From CBDBCK01 sp965203345 (GTDB lineage Bacteria; Chloroflexota; Dehalococcoidia; Lucifugimonadales; Lucifugimonadaceae): DNA of 64,000 bases. The translations under genes and the position numbers were made by a program. Positions within the stretch are counted from its first letter, which is position 1, and each line of letters opens with the position of its first letter. The DNA is taken from assembly GCA_965203345.1 (NCBI GenBank), contig CBDBCK010000028.1:744001-808000 (forward strand), written 5' to 3'. Shown here piece by piece: positions 1-8,583 of this stretch. Under the pieces are notes generated by a model, which saw nothing but the letters and a program-made list of their open reading frames with translations, did not search any database and was not told the DNA's origin.

Positions 1-471
1 GGGTAGTTTTTCTCTTTTGAGTAGCGGCATTACGAAATCGTTATCCGCATTGGAAAAGAGCCCAAGTCGTTTCCGCTTTACAAGGCGTTCCAGGGCGGGC
101 CTAACTTCAGGGAAGATAGGCTGCCTCGCCATATGCTCAATGCACAACTGGGATGCTAGCACAACATCAGCACACCAGCTAGACTCTTTGAAGACCACAT
201 CAAAACATTCCTCCCAGGCTTGGCGATAAGTTTTGAATATTGGATGACTCGGATTTTCTAGATCCGTCCGTCGTACTCTGAACTCTCTTTCCAGCTTCTT
301 CCATCTGTCGTAAAAAATCTTCGGCTCCGTCTTCAACGACAGGGTACGGGCTATGTTGTCGAAGGTCGTTATCCAAGTCGAAACCTCGTTGTAGGCGATG
401 GTCTTGTAACAATCGAATATTATTACGTCCGGGTCCTTGCAGAATTTAGATTTAGGTAAGGTTGTAATCAT
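1..471 (-). CDS. HAD-superfamily hydrolase, haloacid dehalogenase-like (partial, runs off left edge)
   Basis: Open frame of 157 codons with no stop before the window edge. It starts at an ATG that overlaps the hisF stop as ATGA, so it should be translationally coupled to hisF. The N-terminus has a HAD motif I, IIFDCYKTI, with the presumed nucleophile at D20; a Tyr two residues later is usual for the haloacid dehalogenase subgroup (FDxYGT). Motif II appears as LFSNAD around S140. The C-terminal Lys and Asp motifs lie outside the window. Enzymes of this type are cytosolic phosphatases or dehalogenases. Its place at the end of a his operon suggests, but does not prove, a role in histidine synthesis such as histidinol-phosphate phosphatase. 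Confidence 0.8.
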   Translation of the reverse strand, partial: MITTLPKSKFCKDPDVIIFDCYKTIAYNEVSTWITTFDNIARTLSLKTEPKIFYDRWKKLEREFRVRRTDLENPSHPIFKTYRQAWEECFDVVFKESSWCADVVLASQLCIEHMARQPIFPEVRPALERLVKRKRLGLFSNADNDFVMPLLKREKLP

Positions 472-1271
472 ATTCGTACGGGAACCGCTGAATCGTCCAG
501 ATATTGCTTGAGTTCCTGTATGCCGTATTCGCCGTAATGAGTGATTGAGGCTATAAGAGCCGCGTCTGCCCCGGCGTCCCTTGCTTCCTTAAGGTGTTTG
601 GGCGTCCCCGCTCCGCCACTTGCGATTATTGGTACACGGGTTGCCTTGGACGTTGCTTCAATGAGGGCGAGATCGTAACCCGCTCGCCTGCCATCTTCGT
701 TCATGCTGGTCAGAAGTATCTCCCCCGCACCCGCGTCTCCGCATATGCGTGCCCATTTAACGGGATCCACTGCAGTTGGAGTTCTGCCCCCATTCAAGTA
801 TATCTGCCAAGGTGCCTCTGCCAGATCCTTCCCCTTTTCACCCTTGAAGTGTGCCTCCACTGGGTTTTCTGTCCGCTTCGCGTCTATAGCCAATACCACA
901 CATTGGGATCCAAACTCGCGAGCGCACTGTTCCACTACTGCAGGGTTTAGGACGGCGGCAGTGTTGATAGCTACCTTATCTGCTCCGGCCTCCAGCATCC
1001 GCCTCATATCGTCTACGCTTCGTATACCTCCGCCCGCTGTGAGGGGTATGAAAAGTTCAGAGGCGACTCGGCGCACTACTTCCAGCATAGTCTTTCTGCC
1101 TTCGGAGGATGCTGTAATATCAAGTAGAGCGAGCTCATCGGCGCCTTCGCCGTTATAGCGCGCTGCCAGTTCCACGGGATCGCCAGCGTCGCGGAGGTTG
1201 ATGAAGCTAGAGCCTTTGACTACGCGTCCATTGTCCATATCCAGGCAAGGTATGATTCGGTATTTCAGCAT
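468..1271 (-). CDS. hisF: Imidazole glycerol phosphate synthase cyclase subunit HisF
   Basis: 267-residue (beta/alpha)8 barrel of the usual HisF length. With ammonia from HisH it closes the imidazole ring, producing IGP and AICAR in the cytosol. Both catalytic aspartates are visible: D11 in IIPCLDMDNGRVVKG and D130 in VLAIDAKR. The phosphate-binding stretches LTAGGGIRS and IIASGGAG are intact. It starts immediately after the stop of the upstream methyltransferase (no gap) and its TGA overlaps the next ATG, so it is an internal operon gene. It is an ordinary functional copy. Confidence 0.97.
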   Translation of the reverse strand: MLKYRIIPCLDMDNGRVVKGSSFINLRDAGDPVELAARYNGEGADELALLDITASSEGRKTMLEVVRRVASELFIPLTAGGGIRSVDDMRRMLEAGADKVAINTAAVLNPAVVEQCAREFGSQCVVLAIDAKRTENPVEAHFKGEKGKDLAEAPWQIYLNGGRTPTAVDPVKWARICGDAGAGEILLTSMNEDGRRAGYDLALIEATSKATRVPIIASGGAGTPKHLKEARDAGADAALIASITHYGEYGIQELKQYLDDSAVPVRI

Positions 1272-1883
1272 TCAGGATTTTGGTCTAGGCTTTTGGAATA
1301 TGGCCGCGTAACATTCGTGAGCTACAGACCGGATAGTCATCATTTTAAATCCGGCTTCTTTTACTATGTCCAACACTCTTTCGCGGGGTAGTGTATGACT
1401 AACAAAGGGAGCTCCATCGGACATATCGGACATGGTAGTGTCTTGAGGCGACCTCGGCTCTCTTTCCACAACTGCTAACCAGCTACCAGGCTTAAGTAAT
1501 CGTGCCGTCTCTTTCAGCAGCAGGAGTGGCTTTGATGCTTCTGCAAGGACGTGTGCAAGAACAGCTCCATCAGATATGTTGTCTTCCAGGGGGATTGAGT
1601 TCTCCTTTGATTTGATCAGTTCTATATTTACCACTCGCTCAGTTTCCGCCAAATCAGCCAGGCGATCGAGCATGCCGCTTTGGACGTCTATTGCGTACAC
1701 TTTGCCGTCATATAGGTACTTTGCCAAGGGTATCGTTAGGTAGCCTGGGCCCGATCCTACGTCTACGATAGTCTGTTCTTTACGTATAGGCGTTATAGCT
1801 ATCAGGGCATGCGGATCTATATTAGCCTCTGCTGACCTTTTTAGAAGCTCATCTGCTCTGTTAACTGGGAATTTTTGAGGCAT
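1272..1883 (-). CDS. Class I SAM-dependent methyltransferase
   Basis: 203 residues with a class I SAM-binding motif, VDVGSGPGYLTIPLA (about residues 40-54), an acidic second strand ending YAIDVQSGML and a Methyltransf_11/31-type core. The substrate cannot be read from sequence. It lies between hisA (37 bases upstream) and hisF (0 bases downstream) on the same strand and so is almost certainly co-transcribed with them, although no known histidine biosynthetic step needs a methyltransferase. It could be a passenger, or it could modify a translation or metabolite target. No frame damage is seen. Confidence 0.85.
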   Translation of the reverse strand: MPQKFPVNRADELLKRSAEANIDPHALIAITPIRKEQTIVDVGSGPGYLTIPLAKYLYDGKVYAIDVQSGMLDRLADLAETERVVNIELIKSKENSIPLEDNISDGAVLAHVLAEASKPLLLLKETARLLKPGSWLAVVEREPRSPQDTTMSDMSDGAPFVSHTLPRERVLDIVKEAGFKMMTIRSVAHECYAAIFQKPRPKS

Positions 1884-1919
1884 GTTTGTTTCGCCTGTAG
1901 ATGTTTCTTGACTGAGCGA

Positions 1920-2645
1920 CTATATCGCTTTCTCTGCCTCCGTAATCGCCGTTTTGAGGTCAAGTCCGCCAGCATACAATGCCATACCGGTTATCGCCCC
2001 TTCCGCGCCTGCCAATGCAAGCCTCTGTATGTCGTCAAGTGAAGTTATCCCTCCGGCAATAATGATAGGGTACCTTGTTTCAGCCAGAACTGGTTCTATC
2101 TCGGCGAAATTCGGATGTTCTAAAGCTCCATCTCGTAAGATGTCAGTATAGATAAAGCGAATTATTCCCAAAAAGGTCATATCCTGTATAAAGGCTTTCA
2201 CCTCAATATTCGTATCCTTTTCCCAGCCGCGTGACGCTACTAGGCCCTTCCTTACATCCGCCGATACCGCGACGTGTTCTGCTCCGAGTTGCGTTACTGC
2301 CTTCTCCACCTCTGAAGGGTTCTCAACTGCTGACGTGCCGAATATGACCCTGTCTGCGCCTTCGTCAACCAGCCGCACAGCGTCTTCAGCGGAGCGTATT
2401 CCTCCTCCCACCTGCACCTTTGCATGAACCACATTGAAGATTCTCCGAATTGACTGCTGGTTCGTTCTTTTGCCGTCTCTAGCGCCGTCCAAGTCTACTA
2501 CGTGTAGCCGCGTCGCTCCTGCAGATTCCCATTTTGCCGCGGCGTCTTCGGGCTTGTCGTAGAATACCGACTCCTTAACATAGTTGCCTTGTTTGAGACG
2601 GACGCATCTTCCACCTCGTATGTCTATGGCAGGGATCACTTCCAT
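1920..2645 (-). CDS. hisA: Phosphoribosylformimino-5-aminoimidazole carboxamide ribotide isomerase HisA
   Basis: 241 residues, the normal HisA length. It catalyses the Amadori-type isomerisation of ProFAR to PRFAR, which is the substrate of HisF-HisH. Diagnostic features are EVIPAIDIRGG with catalytic D8, VVDLDGARDG, the phosphate loops VGGGIRS and IIAGGITS, D130 in VSADVRKG and the YTDILRDG segment. It is separated from hisH by about 190 bases and from the methyltransferase by 36 bases. It is distinguished from HisF by the IDIRGG N-terminus. Confidence 0.97.
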   Translation of the reverse strand: MEVIPAIDIRGGRCVRLKQGNYVKESVFYDKPEDAAAKWESAGATRLHVVDLDGARDGKRTNQQSIRRIFNVVHAKVQVGGGIRSAEDAVRLVDEGADRVIFGTSAVENPSEVEKAVTQLGAEHVAVSADVRKGLVASRGWEKDTNIEVKAFIQDMTFLGIIRFIYTDILRDGALEHPNFAEIEPVLAETRYPIIIAGGITSLDDIQRLALAGAEGAITGMALYAGGLDLKTAITEAEKAI

Positions 2646-2835
2646 GAACGGAATCTTGATGCTTTTAAATGAGCTGTAGGTGAAGAAGCCTCACTAGCCA
2701 TTTTTTGCACGCGAGTATTTACTATAGCTATAGCAGGTATGGTGTTCCGTATCATTCTATTTCCTATTGTACTGCGTGATTTGAAGGCATCTTCGGAGTC
2801 CGCCTCTTTGAAGAGGGAAGCGATCAGTGGATATT

Positions 2836-3537
2836 TTAGGGGGCTGGTGGAACATTGTTAAAGAGCTGCGTGGATTTTGCGTCATCGTTCGTTTCCTCCT
2901 CCTCCAATGCCCAATTTATGAAATTCCTATAGATCTGCAGCCCTGCGTCGCCGCTCTTCTCTGCGTGGAATTGGATGCCAGTCACTTTGTTTTGTGCCAG
3001 ACCCGCGCATATCTTTACACCTTTGTAATCTGTATAGACAGCTGACGTTGCTTCTTCCTCCGGCACGCAACGGTAGGAATGGACAAAGTAGAACTCGTCG
3101 CCGTCTTGGATTGATCTGAACAGTGGATGGTGTGCCGCTGGCCCTCTGAACACGTCGTTCCAGCCGATGTGCGGGATCTTGAGCTTGACGCGTTTACCGT
3201 TTGATCCGTCGATACGGACGCTCCGCCCACGAATGAGCCCCAATCCGGGCTCGTTGCCCTCCTCTGAGAAATCGAGCAACAGTTGCATACCTATGCAGAC
3301 ACCCATTATTGGGCGTTCTTGGGCGGCAAAACGTTGCAAACCTTTGTCCAGTCCTTTCTTCCTCAGCTCTCTCATTGCGGCGTCCACATGTCCTACGCCC
3401 GGCAGCACGACAGCCTTGTGTTTTCCCAGCTCCTCTGCATTTGATATCAAGACCGGATCAGCCCCTACCTTTGCAATGGCGTTGCACACGCTCCGAAGGT
3501 TGGCAGACCTAGTATTTATTACGCCGATGCTTCTCAA
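2836..3537 (-). CDS. hisH: Imidazole glycerol phosphate synthase glutaminase subunit HisH
   Basis: 233-residue class I glutamine amidotransferase that supplies ammonia to HisF. The catalytic triad is visible: nucleophile C81 in GVCIGMQLL, and H191 and E193 in IQFHAEKSG. The oxyanion region LPGVGH is present. The reading frame begins with TTG at 3537, preceded by an AGAGAG Shine-Dalgarno-like stretch; no better start exists nearby. The last 20 or so residues (acidic, then VPPAP) extend slightly past the usual end. It is the first his gene of this operon and is divergent from the Fe-S carrier gene on the plus strand. hisI, hisE, hisG, hisD, hisB and hisC are not in the window. Confidence 0.95.
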   Translation of the reverse strand: MRSIGVINTRSANLRSVCNAIAKVGADPVLISNAEELGKHKAVVLPGVGHVDAAMRELRKKGLDKGLQRFAAQERPIMGVCIGMQLLLDFSEEGNEPGLGLIRGRSVRIDGSNGKRVKLKIPHIGWNDVFRGPAAHHPLFRSIQDGDEFYFVHSYRCVPEEEATSAVYTDYKGVKICAGLAQNKVTGIQFHAEKSGDAGLQIYRNFINWALEEEETNDDAKSTQLFNNVPPAP

Positions 3538-3739
3538 TTTCTCTCTAGTGGCAGTTCGAAAGTTTTATTACGTCAAGCCCGCGAGGAGATTGGCGCACTA
3601 TATTATTACAGACAAACCGCTTGAAGGTTTTTGGCAAGAGGATCGTCTGTACTTACAAGCTATGCTATGATTATTTTATGTTCTGAGAGGGGATTATGAC
3701 GGGCTTTGGCAGTTCGTCGGCTTATTTGAGAGACCAATT

Positions 3740-4111
3740 ATGACTACGACTGTAGAGCAAAAAGACCGGCAAGTTCCAATAAATACTATCCATGTTACGG
3801 ATAAAGCCGCCGCTAAGGTGAGGGAATTTGCCAAAAAGGACGGACGGAACTCATTCGGATTAAAGGTCGCCGTTAAGGGGGGAGGCTGTTCTGGATTACT
3901 CTATGTACTGGAGATAGTCGCCGACGCTCCCGATCCCGAAGATAAAGTGATACACGACAAAGGCTTGGATATATATGTGCCTAAAAAAGCCTTTGTCTTT
4001 CTAGCTGGAACTGAGCTTGATTTTTCCGATGGATTGAACGGAAAGGGCTTTGAATTCACAAATCCGAACGCCAAGCGCAGTTGCGGATGCGGTAACTCCT
4101 TTAGTGTCTAA
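3740..4111 (+). CDS. A-type iron-sulfur carrier/assembly protein (HesB/IscA/ErpA/SufA family)
   Basis: 123 residues. The three conserved cysteines of A-type carriers are present: C50 in GGGCSG, and C115 and C117 in the C-terminal RSCGCG. These bind an Fe-S cluster or iron for delivery to apoproteins in the cytosol. The sequence cannot separate IscA, ErpA and SufA, and no scaffold, desulfurase or suf gene lies nearby. The next gene, on the same strand after 76 bases, is YgfZ-like, a family also tied to Fe-S protein maintenance, so the pair may work together. Confidence 0.93.
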   Translation: MTTTVEQKDRQVPINTIHVTDKAAAKVREFAKKDGRNSFGLKVAVKGGGCSGLLYVLEIVADAPDPEDKVIHDKGLDIYVPKKAFVFLAGTELDFSDGLNGKGFEFTNPNAKRSCGCGNSFSV

Positions 4112-4187
4112 ATATCCCTGGGTGTGTTCATCACCAAAGCATGTTCACTGAAATCGTAATTCCCCGTAAGGCACCGCGAGATTTTCG

Positions 4188-5129
4188 ATGGGGACATTTA
4201 TGCAAGAAGATCTTGCCCTTACAGGTCTAGAAGCACAACTTCACAAATTACGCACTGGCGCTGGCTTTCTCTTCAGGACTAAAGAGACTAGCCGCATACT
4301 TTACTCTGGAGCAGACGCTCTTGACCTGTTGCAGCGCATATCTACGGCAGAGCTCAACGATATGCAGATAGGCGAAACTCGGCAAACTGCCGTTATAACT
4401 GCAGGCGGGCGTATTGTGGATCTGTTTGCGGTTCTAAGACGGTCAGAGGACTCTTTCTTGCTGACGTCAGACCTGCGAGACCCTTCCAAGCTTATTGAAT
4501 CTATAGATAAGTACGCCATAATAGAGGAAGTCAGTTTTCAGAACTTTTCTCCCGTTACAGGACAAGTGACTGTAGTAGGTCCAGAAGTGAGCAATGTATT
4601 GGAAGAGGTTGTGGACATAGACGGCGTTGAGGTCTTACACCTGCAATGGCCCGAATCGATGCCGCGTTGGGAGGTTGTGTTCCCGATAGACTCTAAAGAA
4701 TCCATAAAGTCTGCTTTTTCTCAAGCGGCAGATCCGGTTTCGAGTAAAGCCTTCACTTTATTTCGTATAGAAAAGATGTTACCCCTTGCCGGGTCGGATC
4801 TAGACGAGCGCGTCAACCCTCTTGAAGCCGGAGCCAGAGAGCCCGTTGTGAGCTTCGATAAGGGATGTTATGTTGGGCAAGAGGTAGTGGCGCGTCTTGA
4901 TACTTATGACAAGGTGCAGAGGAAGTTAGTGAGGCTTAAGTGTGAGCGTATCCCCAAGGGCGCTTCAATACTGGCGGGAGATATTCAGGTAGGCTGGACC
5001 TGTTCCAGCGAGGTTGTCGCTGGTGAGACGGGTCAAGAAGAAGGGCGAGCGTTGGGGTTTGTCAGAGGCAAATTTCTCAATTCGGGTGATCCTTTGACCA
5101 TTGACGGTGAACCAGCTCTGGTTTGGTAA
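4188..5129 (+). CDS. YgfZ/GcvT-like folate-binding protein (CAF17 family)
   Basis: 313 residues of aminomethyltransferase (GcvT) fold, with the YgfZ signature KGCYVGQE at about 225-232. YgfZ/CAF17 proteins bind tetrahydrofolate and support a subset of Fe-S enzymes such as radical SAM tRNA thiolases. An ATG at 4188 opens the frame, but a second ATG at 4200 is better placed behind GGGGA (4190-4194), so translation may start there, losing four residues. It is downstream of the A-type Fe-S carrier. A true glycine-cleavage GcvT is less likely because the KGC[FY]xGQE motif is characteristic of YgfZ and no gcvH or gcvP is near. Confidence 0.88.
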   Translation: MGTFMQEDLALTGLEAQLHKLRTGAGFLFRTKETSRILYSGADALDLLQRISTAELNDMQIGETRQTAVITAGGRIVDLFAVLRRSEDSFLLTSDLRDPSKLIESIDKYAIIEEVSFQNFSPVTGQVTVVGPEVSNVLEEVVDIDGVEVLHLQWPESMPRWEVVFPIDSKESIKSAFSQAADPVSSKAFTLFRIEKMLPLAGSDLDERVNPLEAGAREPVVSFDKGCYVGQEVVARLDTYDKVQRKLVRLKCERIPKGASILAGDIQVGWTCSSEVVAGETGQEEGRALGFVRGKFLNSGDPLTIDGEPALVW

Positions 5130-5258
5130 TCCTGCTCATCTTTTCGAAAGCTGATTGGGTATCCACAATGATCGGGCGTCCTGCGTATAGGTTTGAGGGT
5201 TTGAACATTTCTCCATAAATTTACTACGCTATATTACGCGTGAGTTTGGCGTAGAGTA

Positions 5259-5286
5259 TTGACATTGTCCTCAATAGAGATAAGAT
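5259..5286 (+). promoter_or_regulatory. Predicted sigma70-type promoter of the oligopeptide transporter operon
   Basis: A perfect -35 TTGACA at 5259-5264 and a -10-like TAAGAT at 5281-5286, with a 16-base spacer. It lies about 70 bases before the start of the binding-protein gene, in a 227-base gap otherwise without a gene. Confidence 0.5.
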
Positions 5287-5356
5287 AAAGATTAAGTGTG
5301 GACTGTTTGCACTTTAAATTTATAGAGCGTAATCCTTAATGTGAGGAGAAAATATT

Positions 5357-7231
5357 TTGATAAGCAAAAGATTAGCTATCGGGGCCGTCTTCGCAAGCAT
5401 GAGCATGGCTTTGCTGGCTGTAGTTGCGTGTGGATCACCTGACCCCACAGCTACCCCTGTACCTCCTAGTAATTCTGGTCAATCAGGTGGATCACCTGAT
5501 CCGACAGCTACCCCTGTACCCCCCCCCTCTTCTCCATCCACTGAATTGAAGGATGTTCCTCGCAATCGGCAATTGCGTCTCCTTTGGGGAGGCGCAGGTG
5601 GAGTCGGTTCTGCTGGACAATACGAAGACCATGAAATATGGAACCCTTTTGCTCTTGGCACAAGTCACCAGAATGGAACCGGCATAATGCATGAGCCCTT
5701 AGTCTATTACAGCGCATTTGAAGACAGGACTTATCCTTGGCTTGCTGAAAGCTGGGAGTACAATGACGATTTCACTGAACTTACAATTAACACCCGTGAA
5801 GGAGTAACGTGGAGTGATGGAACTCCATTCAGTGCCGAGGACGTAGCATTTACTTTGGATACTCTGAGGGAGATCGGTCCTGCTCCAGTTCGTTGGGCAG
5901 CGGACGTTTCTAAGGACGTTGAATCGGTTGAATTGGTGGATTCTAACACCGTAAGGGTGACATTTGTCGGTCCTCGACCCAAGTTCATGTACTTCTTAAC
6001 CTACAAATTCGACATAGGTGTGTATATTGTGCCGAAGCATGTGTACGAAGGCAAGGATTGGGGAGAGTTTCAGGACTTTGACATTGAAAAAGGCTGGCCT
6101 CTAACCACAGGGCCTTGGCGAGTAGTTGCCACCTCTCCTCAGCAGAAGATAATAGACCGAGCGGACAGTTGGTGGGCTGTGGATCAGGGTCTGGTAGATA
6201 GTTTGCCAGAAGTAGAACGGATAATATATGTTCCCAATCCTGGTGAACAGCAAATAGCGCAATCCATCATACGCAACGATGCTGATGCCTCACTGGATTT
6301 GAGACCAGATACAATGATACAGGTTATCAGGCAAAATCCCAATGTTATCACCCACACCGGACAGGAAGCTCCTTATGGATACGTGGACTGGTGGCCTATC
6401 TCTTTGTTCTTCAATAACTCAGAGCTACCCTATGCGAACCCTGACGTGCGTTGGGCGGTCAGTCTGTATATTGATCGTGATCAGCTTGTTCAAGAGGCAT
6501 ATGGAGGGGCGGGCACTCCCTCTGGGTCCCCATTACCTACATATGCTCCTCTGCAGAGGTACCATGACGCGGTAGCAGAACTGACCTCCGGACCTTCTCC
6601 TCTTTATGATACCCTGGCTTACGATCCCGAAGATGGAGACAGGCGCATGACACGTGCAGGTTTCACGAAGAACAACGACGGTATATGGGAAGACAGCCAA
6701 GGAAAGGAATTGAAGTGTGACATTATTGGTTTCGGCATATTCTCCGATATAGGGCCGATAGTCGCGGCGCAGCTTAATAGGCACGGAATCGCCTCTACCT
6801 TCTCTACTCCACCTGACGCTGGAGACAGGCAAGTCGCCGGTGATCTGAGTTGTGCCATGCGAGGGCACGGCGGGAGTGTCCGTGATCCTTACTTCACGAT
6901 GAGGCTGTACCAATCTGCCAGTGCTCTGTCAGCTGGTGAGCATCAGGCGAACTTTTATCAATGGAGTGACGAGGATTTTGACAGGATAACGGACGAAGTT
7001 GCCACAACTGGTATTGAAGACGTTGAAGAGTTGGAGAGGCTCTGGACAGAGGCCATGGATATATGGCTCCCACAGTTGCCTGATGTTCAGCTAGTGGAAT
7101 GGTATCATCGTATCCCGATGAATCAGACCTACTGGACAGGATGGCCAACACAGGATAACCCTTACACTAATGGTGCATTTTGGCACTTGACCTTCCAGCT
7201 GATACTGAACAACTTGAAGGCAACTCAGTAA
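5357..7231 (+). CDS. ABC transporter substrate-binding lipoprotein, oligopeptide family (SBP_bac_5)
   Basis: 624 residues. TTG start at 5357 behind GAGGAG (5343-5348). An N-terminal signal sequence ends in a lipobox at C25 (VVAC then GS), so the protein should be lipid-anchored outside the membrane. Next comes a linker with two copies of GSPDPTATPVPP, then a family 5 solute-binding domain from about residue 85 (LAESWEYNDDFTELTI, NTREGVTWSDGTPFSAEDV). It should capture peptides or similar solutes for the permease and ATPase genes at 8869-13039. The C-terminus ILNNLKATQ and the N-terminal codons recur in a 31-codon remnant at 8474-8569, which shows that a second copy once existed. The solute is not known. 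Confidence 0.93.
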   Translation: MISKRLAIGAVFASMSMALLAVVACGSPDPTATPVPPSNSGQSGGSPDPTATPVPPPSSPSTELKDVPRNRQLRLLWGGAGGVGSAGQYEDHEIWNPFALGTSHQNGTGIMHEPLVYYSAFEDRTYPWLAESWEYNDDFTELTINTREGVTWSDGTPFSAEDVAFTLDTLREIGPAPVRWAADVSKDVESVELVDSNTVRVTFVGPRPKFMYFLTYKFDIGVYIVPKHVYEGKDWGEFQDFDIEKGWPLTTGPWRVVATSPQQKIIDRADSWWAVDQGLVDSLPEVERIIYVPNPGEQQIAQSIIRNDADASLDLRPDTMIQVIRQNPNVITHTGQEAPYGYVDWWPISLFFNNSELPYANPDVRWAVSLYIDRDQLVQEAYGGAGTPSGSPLPTYAPLQRYHDAVAELTSGPSPLYDTLAYDPEDGDRRMTRAGFTKNNDGIWEDSQGKELKCDIIGFGIFSDIGPIVAAQLNRHGIASTFSTPPDAGDRQVAGDLSCAMRGHGGSVRDPYFTMRLYQSASALSAGEHQANFYQWSDEDFDRITDEVATTGIEDVEELERLWTEAMDIWLPQLPDVQLVEWYHRIPMNQTYWTGWPTQDNPYTNGAFWHLTFQLILNNLKATQ

Positions 7232-7263
7232 ATTTCTCCTGAGAAGAGATAGACTGTTAGACG

Positions 7264-7307
7264 CGACTTGGACTAATTATTATTGGTCCAAGTCGTGTTG
7301 TTTTATT
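7264..7307 (+). terminator. Rho-independent terminator after the binding-protein gene
   Basis: Perfect 10-bp inverted repeat, CGACTTGGAC (7264-7273) and GTCCAAGTCG (7286-7295), with a 12-base AT-rich loop, followed by TGTTGTTTTATT. It sits 32 bases after the binding-protein stop. It would limit read-through, giving more binding protein than transporter. Confidence 0.8.
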
Positions 7308-7450
7308 GCTAATTCGTTTGCCTGTTTAGCGTATATTGGGGTACTTTTATCAGTTCCCGAGGTGATAGAACGGTGTTTGCGACCCGGAACGGTTCGGTCA
7401 ATTAGCCGTGCTTGTAGTCTGGTATCACATAATTTTAGGCGACCAGCATA

Positions 7451-8146
7451 ATGAGACGCGAAGATCTAGATCAGCTCCGGGAAGCTGAACTCAAAAGGCT
7501 CGCTTCAGAGAAAAAATTTGCGCGTCGGCTATCCCTAACATACGCAGTGACGGGAGCTTGTTTGGGGACCTTGCTCCTGTACATCGTCACCCTTGCCGAG
7601 ATAGTCAGAGCTTCTGACTACTTCAACTATTTCTTTCAACGCGTAGATACTGAGTTGTTTTTAGCTGCTTCTGCTCCCGGGTGGATTGGCGGGGGTGTGG
7701 TTGGGACACTGTTAGCTTGGTACATATTGTATTCTCAGGAGAACTCTCATCGTTTGTCCAGGCTGTTTATATTCAGCGTAGCTTTTGGGCTTCTGTTGCC
7801 TTTTGCTGTCGGGCTGCTTATACCAGTAGGTGACCTCGTATACATATACGTAGCAGGTAATGGAGCATGGGGAACCTTCCCGAACGCTTTGCTTGAGGAG
7901 TCGGTACGATCACCTTTAACAGGCTACATTTACGGGGTGAATAATTTGTATGTAGGTTTTGGATCTGGAGCTGCGCTCTTCGTGGCTGCGGTTGTGGGGG
8001 CAGCGACGTTCAAGAACAGCCGGGTTCCTTTTTATGGTTACGTAGTGACTGTGCTGATTTCTGTAACTTATCTCCTTGTTGCTTTTTGGGGTCCCTCTTC
8101 AATCATTCAATTTCTGGTTGAGACGCTTGGAAGGGTGGATATTTAG
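7451..8146 (+). CDS. Polytopic membrane protein of unknown function
   Basis: 231 residues, not recognised. A short basic, charged N-terminus (residues 1-28) is followed by about five hydrophobic segments (near 30-50, 75-95, 105-127, 165-185 and 195-215), so it should be an integral inner-membrane protein. It lies between the binding lipoprotein and the permease genes, behind the terminator at 7264-7307. A remnant of its 3' end and its downstream flank is repeated at 8584-8750, so it was duplicated together with the binding protein and probably belongs to the transporter unit. It has no ABC permease EAA loop and so is unlikely to be the permease itself. Confidence 0.75.
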   Translation: MRREDLDQLREAELKRLASEKKFARRLSLTYAVTGACLGTLLLYIVTLAEIVRASDYFNYFFQRVDTELFLAASAPGWIGGGVVGTLLAWYILYSQENSHRLSRLFIFSVAFGLLLPFAVGLLIPVGDLVYIYVAGNGAWGTFPNALLEESVRSPLTGYIYGVNNLYVGFGSGAALFVAAVVGAATFKNSRVPFYGYVVTVLISVTYLLVAFWGPSSIIQFLVETLGRVDI

Positions 8147-8270
8147 TCTGGACGTGTTTGATCAGCACCTCTGGAGCCTATCGGCGTATTGACGATTCAC
8201 CAACTTCAGAGTTCTAAAGATGGGGCTTTTTAGGCTTATTTTAGAGTCTTGTCAGTAAAATAGGGATTGA
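8100..8270 (+). repeat. Direct repeat, copy 1: 3' end of membrane-protein gene plus downstream flank
   Basis: About 170 bases that include the last 47 bases of the membrane-protein gene and its flank, ending in TAGGGATTGAC. The same series of words (CAGCACCTCTGG, GGCTTATTTTAGAG, TAGGGATTGAC) recurs in order at 8584-8750 with scattered substitutions. Confidence 0.8.
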
Positions 8271-8473
8271 CCCTTTTCTGTATAGGAAAAAGAGTTGCCT
8301 CTTCAAATCTGTGGTGATGGTGTACCAGATACTTGATGTTAACAGTTTGCAGATTGCCTATAGCCTTAAGGTAAGTGCATATATACTTTAGTGATGAGGC
8401 GGTGTTCTGGAAGGTTGCTCCTTCTTCATTCGGGCGCATTTGTCGTAGTCCTAGTATTGCGCTAGAAAAAGAT

Positions 8474-8569
8474 ATGTTGATAAGTGAAAGATCGACGATA
8501 GGGACAATATTTACAGGTCTGAGTTTTGCCTTTCCCTTGGTACTGAACAACTTGAAAGCAACTCAATAG
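8474..8569 (+). pseudogene. Remnant of a second substrate-binding-protein gene (5' and 3' ends joined)
   Basis: A 31-codon frame. Its first codons (TTGATAAG then GAAAGAT) match the start of the gene at 5357. Its last codons, encoding VLNNLKATQ then stop, match that gene's C-terminus, as do the following bases ATTTCTCCTGAG. The roughly 1.8 kb that should lie between is gone. Gene start and gene end are therefore fused by an internal deletion in a former duplicate copy. It is unlikely to have a function as a protein. Confidence 0.8.
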
Positions 8570-8583
8570 ATTTCTCCTGAGTC

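Noticed and set aside
8375..8569. A 64-residue gene on the plus strand
   Set aside because: Only the last 31 codons show similarity, and that similarity is to the two ends of the binding-protein gene; the upstream part looks non-coding.
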